64,000 bases of DNA, from assembly GCA_020726505.1 (NCBI GenBank), contig JAHLEZ010000005.1, positions 1,116,001 to 1,180,000 on the forward strand, written 5' to 3'. The notes beneath the pieces were generated by a model. That model saw only the letters and a program-made list of their open reading frames with translations, searched no databases and was not told the origin of the DNA. Both the position numbers and the translations under genes were made by a program. Below are positions 47,625-55,940 of this stretch, piece by piece. How positions within the stretch are numbered: position 1 is the first letter of the stretch; every line of letters begins with the position of its first letter. This stretch comes from Leptodontidium sp. MPI-SDFR-AT-0119 (lineage: Eukaryota; Ascomycota; Leotiomycetes; Helotiales; Leptodontidiaceae).

Positions 47625-48674
47625 ATGGCACGCACACTCAAACTCGCCGCCGCCCAAATGGGCCCCGTCCACCTCACCTCCCCCCGCGCCGAAACGCTCA
47701 CCCGGCTCCTCACCCTCCTCCAAACCGCTTCCTCACTCGGCGCACAAGTCGTCCTATTTCCCGAAACAGCGCTCACAACCTTCTTCCCGCGGCACCTCAT
47801 CACCTCCCCTGCAGAACTAGAGACATATTTCGACTCGGCCTCCACGCTCCTCACATCGCCTAACACGGCACCCCTTTTCAGCCTCGCTAAAGAACTAGGC
47901 GTTGATATCGGTATCGGCTTCGCTGAGCGCGACGATGTTGACGGGAAGGGGTATAACACATCCGTGTACTTCTCAGCAAGCAAAGGCGAGATCGTAGCTA
48001 AATACAGGAAAGTCCACCTCCCCGGCACGAAAGAGCCGTTCGAGAATCCAGACGCGGTCAACCAGCTCGAGAAGCGGTATTTCGAGCCGGGGAACTTAGG
48101 GTTCAAAGCATTCCGCGCGCCAGGACTGGTCAGTGGTGTGGTTAAGAAGGGGAGTCATGATGTTGAGGGGGGTGTTAAGGGGAGGGGAGATCCGATTATG
48201 GGCTTGATGATCTGTAATGATCGGAGGTGGGTGGAGGGATGGAGATGTTATGGGTTGCAGGGCGTGGAGGTTGTGCTGTGTGGGTATAACACTGCTGGGT
48301 ACGCGCCTGATCTGTGGGGCACGAGGAAACCTATGACGCCTGAGGAAGCTGAGACGGATGCGGTGTTCCATCATAAGCTGTGTATGCAGGGGAATTCGTA
48401 TATGAATAGTTGTTTTTCGGTCAGTGCTGCGAAGGCGGGGTTGGAGGATGGGAAGTATGATTTGATTGGGGGCAGTTGTATCACGTCGCCTGAGGGACAT
48501 GTTTTGGCTGAGGCGAAGACGAAAGGCGATGAGATCGTTTTTGCAGAGGTCGACTTGGAGGATTGTAGGCAGGGGAAGGAGAAGACTTTTGATTTCGCGA
48601 GACATAGGAGGATTGATCAGTATGGTCCGATTACGGTCCAGACGGGTGTTATAGAGCCTGAACTTTTGGAATAG
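47625..48674 (+). CDS. N-carbamoyl-D-amino-acid hydrolase (D-carbamoylase, nitrilase superfamily)
   Basis: One exon, 349 residues; the ATG has an ACC before it. The nitrilase triad is clear: E47 in 'LFPETALTTFFPRH', K129 in 'AKYRKVHLPGTKE', C197 in 'MICNDRRWVEGWR'. 'LEKRYFEPGNLGF', 'CGYNTAGYAPD', 'SYMNSCFSVSAAKAGLEDG' and 'IDQYGPI' are hallmarks of bacterial D-carbamoylases rather than of eukaryotic beta-ureidopropionase. An insert of about 25 residues ('GVVKKGSHDVEGGVKG') before the Cys region makes it longer than the roughly 304-residue bacterial enzyme. It splits N-carbamoyl-D-amino acids to D-amino acid, CO2 and ammonia. It is divergent from the hydantoinase and convergent with the regulator gene. 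It lacks introns while most neighbours have them. Confidence 0.94.
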   Translation: MARTLKLAAAQMGPVHLTSPRAETLTRLLTLLQTASSLGAQVVLFPETALTTFFPRHLITSPAELETYFDSASTLLTSPNTAPLFSLAKELGVDIGIGFAERDDVDGKGYNTSVYFSASKGEIVAKYRKVHLPGTKEPFENPDAVNQLEKRYFEPGNLGFKAFRAPGLVSGVVKKGSHDVEGGVKGRGDPIMGLMICNDRRWVEGWRCYGLQGVEVVLCGYNTAGYAPDLWGTRKPMTPEEAETDAVFHHKLCMQGNSYMNSCFSVSAAKAGLEDGKYDLIGGSCITSPEGHVLAEAKTKGDEIVFAEVDLEDCRQGKEKTFDFARHRRIDQYGPITVQTGVIEPELLE

Positions 48675-49038
48675 AAGACGATAGAAATCAAGATGAAGAT
48701 ACACAAAGAACACCGAGTTGGATCAGATCAAAAGGACGATGGGAAGAGAACAAGGAAGTAGCTCTCTGCTTGCTTGCCAAGTTGATAGTCTGATGTTCAA
48801 AGGAAGGATGGAAATGCTTCAATTAGGTAGTCAAGAGCAACAACGATAACTCACAACACCAAAAAGTAGGCGAAACTAACCATTGAAGTTGAAAAGCAGG
48901 GATGATATACAATATCACAATTGCAGACTACATACAACAATAAAGCCAGTCCCGCGGCAACGTACTTGAGCTTTCCCATCCGCATTCGAAGCCACTCCCA
49001 TAATCGCTTAACTCCTCACCAACTCCTTGCCCATAACC
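48675..49038. other. Convergent 3' region of carbamoylase and regulator
   Basis: About 360 bases with no coding content; shared 3' ends. Confidence 0.5.
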
Positions 49039-51327
49039 TCACCCAACAGGCGGATGACTCGCCCCGTTCTCCAATAACAGACCGTCTAATCGTAACAATC
49101 CTAAACTCATCAATCCATTCCCTGTACTCCCGCTCCCTATCCGCATAGCCCATCGCCAGCGTGCTACTAGACCGTTGATCTCGTTCGTTTCGATGTCGTT
49201 TTGGGATGTGACAAGGAGTTGCATGAGGAAGGAAGAGGCGATGGCGAAGTTGGCTCGTGACCCTGCATCTCGTTAGTTTCGCTCAAAGAGGGGGGGGGGG
49301 GGAAGGGGGTTACATACATGAATGCCAAAACGCATCTAGAGCGCCTCTTCCTAGGTTCTCGACAAACTCCACGACTTCCTTAGCACATTCTTTCGCGCCA
49401 GCTCTTACAGCAAGTCTGCCTTCTACTATGCTACGATCTTGCTCTTCTGCACTTGACAAATTTTCCAATGGCCGTAGAAGAGCTCGAAAGAGTGTCATCG
49501 TGGCAACGATATACGCCAAGGAGAGCGAAGGGTTTCCACTTATCCTAGTGTCCACACGGCCAGCTTGTCGCATGGAAAGTGAAGGCGGTAGGGAGTCTTT
49601 CCAGTCCGTTAGACCTTTACGCAGCGAGCGAGCAAGATCCAAAGATAGGGTGAAGTTCTTGGATGTCCTCTGCGTTGCTCGAATAGTGTAGTATGAGTCC
49701 ATAATGTCGCTTAATATGATGGTCAATTCCGTGAGAAGTCGGAAATGGTTGCTGTCCGCTTCTGGTTCCAAGAACCCAGGGATAGTATTAGAGTTTAGGT
49801 CGAGAGACGGCGGTTCAAGATCGGAATCAAGAAGTGGAAGGACATCAAAATCATCTGTTTTGATATGACTTGGCATACCGGCACCTAAGGACGCCCATTT
49901 GTCCATGATGAAGACGCCGTAGAAGAGCCGTTTTCGTAAAGTCATCTCCCAGGTCGGTATGCTGCTCCAGTCACTACATTCTTTCTGAAGCCCAAGCGAA
50001 TGCGCTAAGCTGACTGTCCATCCGACCAGGCTCATTTTCCAAGGCGTATCTGTCGTATAGCGGTTCGTTGGCGCTCTTTGCAAGAGCAAAAGACAAGCTT
50101 GCAGAGTTGCTAGTCTTGGCGTGTGGAGCTCTTGAATGACAGAGAGCCATGTTATTCGAAACAGCTGATGTGAAGGTGGAGGTGAGTGAATAAGAGTGGT
50201 ACTGAGTAGATCATCGTATAGCATAAATGGCAGAGAGGTTGCGTATATAGCCGATAGAACAGAGAGTGGCAATGTTTGCAGTACAGAGGGTGAAACAGCT
50301 CCATTTGGGCAAAGCTCGCTTTTGGACAAGATAGGAAAATATGGGTATACAAATCGCAAGAAGAGACCAATCAACCGGAGAGCCTCTTGCTCGGTGAACA
50401 TACTATTAACGTCCATGCGTGACTTCTGCAAGACATCGTCTTCGATACGCGGTTCGCCCTTCTGTGCTAGGCTGTCATCCGCCAGCATGAAGACAACCGG
50501 TGGCTCCCCCTTCTCGCCTGACAGGCCATCTTGGTTCATAGAATTTTTGATCCGCCGATATGTCAACTTCGAAATCGTACACTCATCATTTGTGTCATAC
50601 TTGTAGTATTTCAACAAGTACGGATTTGACTCCCCCGTTTCTCCTATGAACCGTGCAGAGCGTGTTGTCTGCGAGTCCAATGGCGCAATACGTATTCCTC
50701 CAGACAGCAAGTATGGATCCATATTAAATATCGGAGAGGCATCGGTCTGGCTCAGGTGTAACTGGTCGGGAGAGGAATGGGCAGGGAGTCCTTCGTGGCC
50801 ATTTAGTCCATTGTAGGACTGCTCGTGATTGAACTGCGCGATGAAGCCCGGACTCAATGGGGTCGCTGAGACATCGAAGTGCTGGATTGGAGCTGGAGAA
50901 GCACGAGCGCATGTCAGCCCCATTCTTCGCAAGCAAACGTGGTTAACTTCATCCCATCTATCGCAGCCCATCTCACGTCTTCGCCGCACCACGTCGACTT
51001 ACCTGAAGCTGCCATGCCACTAGCCTCGCCATTGCCAATCGATGGATTGGGTCTCCTCTTCTTCTTTGGCCGCTCGAGAAAGGTGCAGTCTCGGCCGTGA
51101 GCTGAACAGAGATTACATGGCGGGCTCTCGTCGATTTTGCAAGCTACCTGCCTTGCGCGACAGAAATCGCAGGGCCTGTATTTGCGAGACTTGTAGGATC
51201 GAGGACCAGGCTGCACGGGCTGGACTGGCGGCGGAGGTGATGTTAGTGCCAGACCATGGCCGTTGTAGAAATCGGTGGGCGAGACCGACTGTTGGGCGTG
51301 GACATAATGGTGTGAATGTGAGTCCAT
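49039..51327 (-). CDS. Zn2Cys6 (Gal4-type) transcription factor with fungal-specific domain
   Basis: Three exons, 51327-51003, 50892-49318 and 49262-49039, give 707 residues. The binuclear zinc cluster is at C53, C56, C63, C71, C74 and C81 ('CDFCRARQVACK' then 'CNLCSAHGRDC', spacing C2-C6-C7-C2-C6). A basic linker 'RPKKKRRP' follows. The middle homology region has 'LFLRFVYPYFPILSK', 'TPWKMSLVGWTVSLAHSLG' and 'RLFYGVFIMDKWASLGAGMPS', typical of the fungal_trans domain. The short last exon carries 'WSRANFAIASSFLMQLL'. The start at 51327 is the first ATG; the open frame extends upstream only with GTG. It lies between the carbamoylase and the racemase and is divergent from the racemase, so it is the obvious candidate regulator of the hydantoin genes. 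A run of 13 C on its strand lies in the second intron. Confidence 0.93.
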
Positions 51328-52008
51328 GGCGGAGAACAAGTGAGGTTGGGATGGCGAGTCTCCGTACAGCACAGCACAGCACAGCAGGAAATTGTCGAGG
51401 CGCTGCTCCCCTGCCTGCAGCTTACGCCTGTGCTGGGAGCTGGTCTGGGGCTCCTCTCCTGGTGTAGTAGCGTACTGTGGTGGGTGATGTTCGTTCGTCG
51501 CGCAACTCTCCTTTCCCGCTCAGTATCCCTCACTTCTCTTCACAATCAATCGAGGCCGCAAACTTCAGGGTCCATTGTTTGTCGAGATAGGTAGAAGATT
51601 GCTTGATTGATTGAGGAAAAGCGCGCCGAGCGCGGGGCAGCGTGAAGCCACGAAGACCCAGCCAGTATTCGGCGCTATTATTATTGAGGATCAGTCACTC
51701 GCAATTCAACGGCCAAAGTTGCCCGTTATCTGGGGCAACGACGGGCGAAAGATGAGATGGAGATGAAGATGGGGATGGATGGATGCTTCCAATTTGGGGG
51801 TTCGAGGAAGAGCATTCCATGGTGTGGCTGGCTGGCATGTGTTCTTTTTGGTAAAGAGGTGCGACTGTCTTAGAAATATTTCTTTTCGCAAAATCCAGAG
51901 AGTGATAATTATTGCATCTTTCCTTCAATTGGTCTGCACTCATTTCTCCTTTACTTTTTCTCGCCTACTTGTCACTCGTCAAAATACCCCTTTTCAACCG
52001 CCCCTAAA
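51328..52008. promoter_or_regulatory. Divergent promoter region of the regulator and racemase
   Basis: 681 bases between divergent starts. GATA-type sites occur at 51726-51731 (TTATCT) and 51903-51908 (TGATAA), the latter about 100 bases before the racemase ATG. GC-rich CGCGCCGAGCGCGG-like DNA near 51621 contains CGG half sites. No coding frame is supported. Confidence 0.5.
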
Positions 52009-52806
52009 ATGGCCGACTCGATCTCGCTTCCGTCAGTAACCGGGTCATCAACCAAAACAATCAACATTCTCCTCATCAACCCCAATGGCACATCATCTAT
52101 GACCGATGCCTGTCTCAGATCTCTGGCAGATACCCTCCCTCCACACTGCACAGTTACAGGATTCACATCTCCTCACCCAACTCCATCAGCCATTGAAGGT
52201 CATTTGGACGGCGTTCTCTCTTCAGCGGCAGCAATCCGAGCAGTGGTACCAATTGCGTCCAAATACGACGCATTTCTCGTAGCTTGCTTCAGCGCACATC
52301 CTCTCATCAACGCCCTGAGAGAGGAACTTTCCGGCCCTGTCATCGGCATCATGGAAGCTGCTCTCTACTCTGCTAGAATGCTGGGTGGTCGACTTGGCAT
52401 TGTTGCCACTGGAGGAAGAAGTAAAGTCATGCACGAAGATGCCATCCGGTATTACGGTCTCGATGGCTTCTCCGTTGGATGTGAGACGACAAATCTGGGG
52501 GTTCTGGAGCTGGAGAGATTACCTAGAGACAAAGTCCTGGGCTTGGTTGCTGAAGCTGCGAGAAGACTGGTACAGGAGAAGGGCGCCGATTGTATTGCTC
52601 TGGGCTGTGCAGGGATGACTGAGATGAAAATCAGATGTGAAGAGGCTGTAGGCACCAAAGATGCTACCGCTCAGGTCATTGATGGTGTTGGTATTGGTGT
52701 CCAAATTTTGATTGGGTTGGTTAGGGAAGGTCATGTTACAGCGAAGGGTGGTATTTTCAGGAGTTCTCAAGATGGACGGAAGGCTAGAGGACAAGATTGG
52801 TTGTAA
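52009..52806 (+). CDS. Hydantoin racemase (Asp/Glu/hydantoin racemase superfamily, Dcg1-like)
   Basis: One exon, 265 residues. 'NILLINPNGTSSMT' near 19-32 is the family's start motif. The two catalytic cysteines are C93 in 'LVACFSAHPL' and C200 in 'IALGCAGMTE'. 'GIMEAALYSARMLGGRLGIVATG' links them, as in bacterial hydantoin racemases and yeast Dcg1. The enzyme interconverts D- and L-5-substituted hydantoins so that a D-selective hydantoinase can use both forms. It is adjacent to the cluster regulator across a shared promoter. The first 16 residues are an extra polar extension. Yeast DCG1 lies in the allantoin (DAL) cluster, so allantoin racemisation is a possible alternative. Confidence 0.93.
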   Translation: MADSISLPSVTGSSTKTINILLINPNGTSSMTDACLRSLADTLPPHCTVTGFTSPHPTPSAIEGHLDGVLSSAAAIRAVVPIASKYDAFLVACFSAHPLINALREELSGPVIGIMEAALYSARMLGGRLGIVATGGRSKVMHEDAIRYYGLDGFSVGCETTNLGVLELERLPRDKVLGLVAEAARRLVQEKGADCIALGCAGMTEMKIRCEEAVGTKDATAQVIDGVGIGVQILIGLVREGHVTAKGGIFRSSQDGRKARGQDWL

Positions 52807-53678
52807 AATGAGATATCTTGAATCTAAATTTCCTGCAAATCCTTACTCTGAACTTCCGATGCGATGAATATAGCCCCCTTCGTTCTTGTGCACAACACGA
52901 CTGAGGTTCAGAAAGATGGTAGTGCAGCTCAGCCTTGCAACATCGAACGTGCACTGTACGTGGCACTCTGCAGACCCTATCACATTGTAAAACAAGACAG
53001 ATTAAAACCCTCGTGTGGGAATATCAAGTGTTGTCACTGCCATTGTCAATGGAGCTGGAAGGCTCTGGCTAATAGGATGTGTACCGGCCCAGACAACCTT
53101 GCTAAGCGAATTCATCAGCCACAACCTTTCCGAACCTTCAAGATAACTATCTCACGCGAAGATATGCTGCAGCCCACCACAACTCCTATTGCCCGGCGAA
53201 GACCCCACCGAGAGCGCGTCAATATGGGCAAGGATAAAGTAACTTCGTGGGACAAGACATCGCAAAAAGTCCAATCCAAGTCTACAATCCCCCCAATGGA
53301 AGATATCTACACCAGAACACGCCAAGTCACACTCCGTCGTATATGCACAGAATCACACCGACTCATATATCCATTCTTACCCCAAAGATACCGTCCAAAG
53401 CACCTTCTTTTCCAGGGAGTCTGACCGGTTCTTGGCATCAAGTTCCACTGCTGAGCTGCTGAGCAACAGTTCTAAAAATCACCTCTGCGATAAGAAACGT
53501 TCACTTGAACAGCAGAAACCAATCAAACCTAAACACAACATATCCATATGCAGAGAGAAGCGTACATTTAAAATGTGGCCCGAATTGCTTTCGACAGAGC
53601 CGGGCGAGAGGAGGAAGCTTAGCCTCGGATACTGCCATGATTGAACAGTGGACTGTAGGTACCTCGAGAAGTCCTCGC
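52807..53678. other. Convergent 3' region of racemase and 2EXR gene
   Basis: Open frames at 52864-53424 and 53505-53774 carry no recognisable domain and have poor composition. Nothing is supported here. Confidence 0.45.
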
Positions 53679-54401
53679 TCAACTACGCCTACGCCGTATA
53701 GTGGATACCGGGGACGGGAGGCATTCGAGCCTTCCTCGGCGAATTATAGCCAGCTTGAAAACCCCAAGGCGTAGAGATACTTGCGGCCGGGGCCTGGCGT
53801 ATCCTGCCAAACCATCTCGCGTCAAATACTGCCGCTCCCGATTCAAAATTCGAAGCTGCTCCTGCACTTCCTCACTATCTTCCTTCACAACAAATGTAAC
53901 TTCCTCTATATTAGGGAAGTAGAAGAGGTCAACGTGGAGTGACCAGGGTGTCGTCGTACGAGTTAATGGTTCGAACTCTATAGCGAGAAAGCGCAAGCAT
54001 TCGGGATGATGAATTTTCCACAATTGGGTTAGGATGCCTTCCGGTCCCCAATCTCGGATCCAGCAATCCTTATCGTTGCGAACAAATAGCGTGTCGATCT
54101 CGGGGTTAAAATAAATGTTAGAAGTGCAGGTGCCTTGGGTATTTTGAAAGATCAAGTGGCCTGCACATCGAGCGGCGTCATATCCGATGCTTCGAGCCTC
54201 GTGACATAAGTTGACTATTATCGGCCGCGGGGTCGGCGAGAATCGAGGACACCAGTCGTGATCTTGACTGTAGTGATCGTGCTTTGCTGTCCTGACTTCA
54301 ACAACGCGCGCGTCTTGCGTAGTATAAAAAAAGGCCCAGATAGCCTGCCGAAGTTCGAGGCTCAGGCTAGCCCATCCTGTCGTCGCCGTATCCGACTCCA
54401 T
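53679..54401 (-). CDS. 2EXR-domain fungal protein
   Basis: One exon, 240 residues, from an ATG at 54401. 'WASLSLELRQAIWAFFYTTQDARVVEV' spans the 2EXR motif: Leu-x-x-Glu-x-Arg followed by Ile-Trp and a basic strand. 'PIIVNLCHEARSIGYD' and 'NIYFNPEIDTLFVRND' are the next conserved segments; the central part has 'LRFLAIEFEP'. Proteins of this sort are abundant in filamentous ascomycete genomes, often in gene-poor accessory DNA, and their function is unknown. The C-terminus is basic. The gene is divergent from the lectin gene, 188 bases away. Confidence 0.85.
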   Translation of the reverse strand: MESDTATTGWASLSLELRQAIWAFFYTTQDARVVEVRTAKHDHYSQDHDWCPRFSPTPRPIIVNLCHEARSIGYDAARCAGHLIFQNTQGTCTSNIYFNPEIDTLFVRNDKDCWIRDWGPEGILTQLWKIHHPECLRFLAIEFEPLTRTTTPWSLHVDLFYFPNIEEVTFVVKEDSEEVQEQLRILNRERQYLTRDGLAGYARPRPQVSLRLGVFKLAIIRRGRLECLPSPVSTIRRRRS

Positions 54402-54589
54402 GGTCTAGAGATAATGGGGGTGGGAATAGGTTGGTATAGTTTGAGGATATGAGATGTGGAGTGGGAGTGAGTTGGTAGGATGGGGATAGGAGTTGGTTGG
54501 CTTGGTTGTTGATGTGATAGTAAATTATATTGATCAGAGAGGAGAAATAAGCTCCCTCAAATCCCTCAAAAAGGTTGCCCGTGGGTGCT
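54402..54589. promoter_or_regulatory. Short divergent promoter between 2EXR and lectin genes
   Basis: Only 188 bases separate the two ATGs. The DNA is TGGTTGG- and GA-rich with no obvious TATA box. The lectin may extend a little upstream into it if there is a further 5' exon. Confidence 0.4.
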
Positions 54590-55064
54590 ATGTACACACG
54601 TGCCTGGAGCATTCAGGCTAAAGAGGTGTGCCATGGCGAGTGGGGTTGTTCCTACTCATCAATCAACCTGAACGACTGTGTTGGTAACTCCGATAGAGAC
54701 CTTATTGTGAGTTACCTTACGTCTCGGAGGAGGAATGCAAGCTGACTGATAATATTAGGCAGGGTAAACTTTCAATGGTAGCTACGTGGCGTATGCCAGG
54801 CTAACTGTACTTCTCCTCATAGAAGCGCTGGATACGATGACTCTTGTACCGGATGTTCGGTCAGCTCTGTTGGCCGGATGGGTTGTACCTGTCCAAACGT
54901 CGACGTGGATGAGGACTTCTCGATCCTAGATCTCAGTAAGTTTGTATGCCTCTTGACTATAGGCTCTTCTAACCCCATCAGCAGATACTTTTATCAGGAA
55001 TGAAAACGGGGGTCCTTACGTGCTAGAGCACTCAGAGTCTCGGGAGGGACTGATCAATGTCTAG
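54590..55064 (+). CDS. Cyanovirin-N homology (CVNH) lectin, 104 residues, four exons with a 5-nt microexon
   Basis: Exons 54590-54706, 54759-54763, 54823-54935 and 54985-55064 join in frame to 104 residues, the size of one CVNH domain. The first repeat has 'VCHGEWGCSYSSINLNDCVG' (residues 13-32). The second has 'SCTGCSVSSVGRMGCTC' and 'SILDLNTFIRNENGG'. Both repeats keep the 'S-x-I/L-D/N-L-N' strand and the following N-x-(D/N)-G-type turn. The introns are 52, 59 and 49 nt; the first two have CTGAC and CTAAC branch sites. The second exon is GCAGG only, and it is needed to keep frame. CVNH proteins bind mannose-type glycans. The first strand of the fold is shorter than usual, so another 5' exon is possible. 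There is no signal peptide. Confidence 0.7.
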
Positions 55065-55394
55065 AAGGGATGCTCTAGCGTGAAGAAGGCGGATAGAGGA
55101 GTAGGAGAGGGTGAACCAATGATTTATTTTTACTGGTTGGGAGGAGAAGGATTTCGTTGCGGTGTGGTGTGGTATGTTGCCGACTCTGGGGGTTAAGAGG
55201 AAAGGCAGCGTGTTCTTTTGTTTCAGTGTTCTAGCGAATTTATTTGGAATGGATAGGGTCTGGAGATTTGTTTTAGTTGTGCAGTTGTCATCAAGAAAGG
55301 GTGAAAGAGATTTACCAAGCTTGTTACCTAAGCGAGAACATGATCATGTTTATCAACTCCCTATGAAATTGCAGCATATCTGTATCAACTTACA
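55065..55394. other. Gap between lectin and ankyrin relic
   Basis: AT-balanced DNA with no supported feature. Confidence 0.5.
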
Positions 55395-55708
55395 CTAGTA
55401 TGTTGGAAACGCCTGCTCAATCATTGACTTGTTTCTTCTATATAAAGTACGAGAGTTTAATGCAGCTTCCAAGCCCTTAACAAAAAGAATATCACTTGGC
55501 TCATCCTTGAGCTTAGCATCGGCACCATTGTCCAACGAAAACCGGACCATTTCAGCTTTGCCCGCTCCTGCAGCAAGCATCAGCGGGTAGATTCGTTAGA
55601 AGTAAGCTGAATATTGGCGTCTACTCCGGCATCGAGAACTTCCTTCATATGACCAGGTTCTGCCGGAGATCCAAGCTCACACTGAATGTGGGAGATGCAA
55701 TAGCCTCG

Positions 55709-55714
55709 CTTATC
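55709..55714. repeat. Left CTTATC direct repeat of the Crypton
   Basis: Left boundary copy. The GC-rich element begins directly after it with GGGGGCCCGCGC. Confidence 0.8.
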
Positions 55715-55940
55715 GGGGGCCCGCGCAGTTGCGCCGCAACCCGCGACACCGCGCGCCCCCCTCGCTTGGGTCCCGTGACCTGCTTACCGGCCGCGGGCGG
55801 CGCGCCGTGAAATCGCGTGCGCGCCTTATGATAAGCGGCGCGGGGACTGCGCGTGCTACTTATCACCTCTCCCCCTCGCGTCCCCGTGTGTCAACAAACT
55901 GCCAAACACCGCAACCCCGAGACAGAGACGGACGACAGCC

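Noticed and set aside
38818..52806. Interpretation as an allantoin (DAL-like) cluster
   Set aside because: Carrier and racemase would fit, but there is no allantoicase or ureidoglycolate enzyme, and the third enzyme has strict D-carbamoylase motifs. Kept only as an alternative for the racemase.
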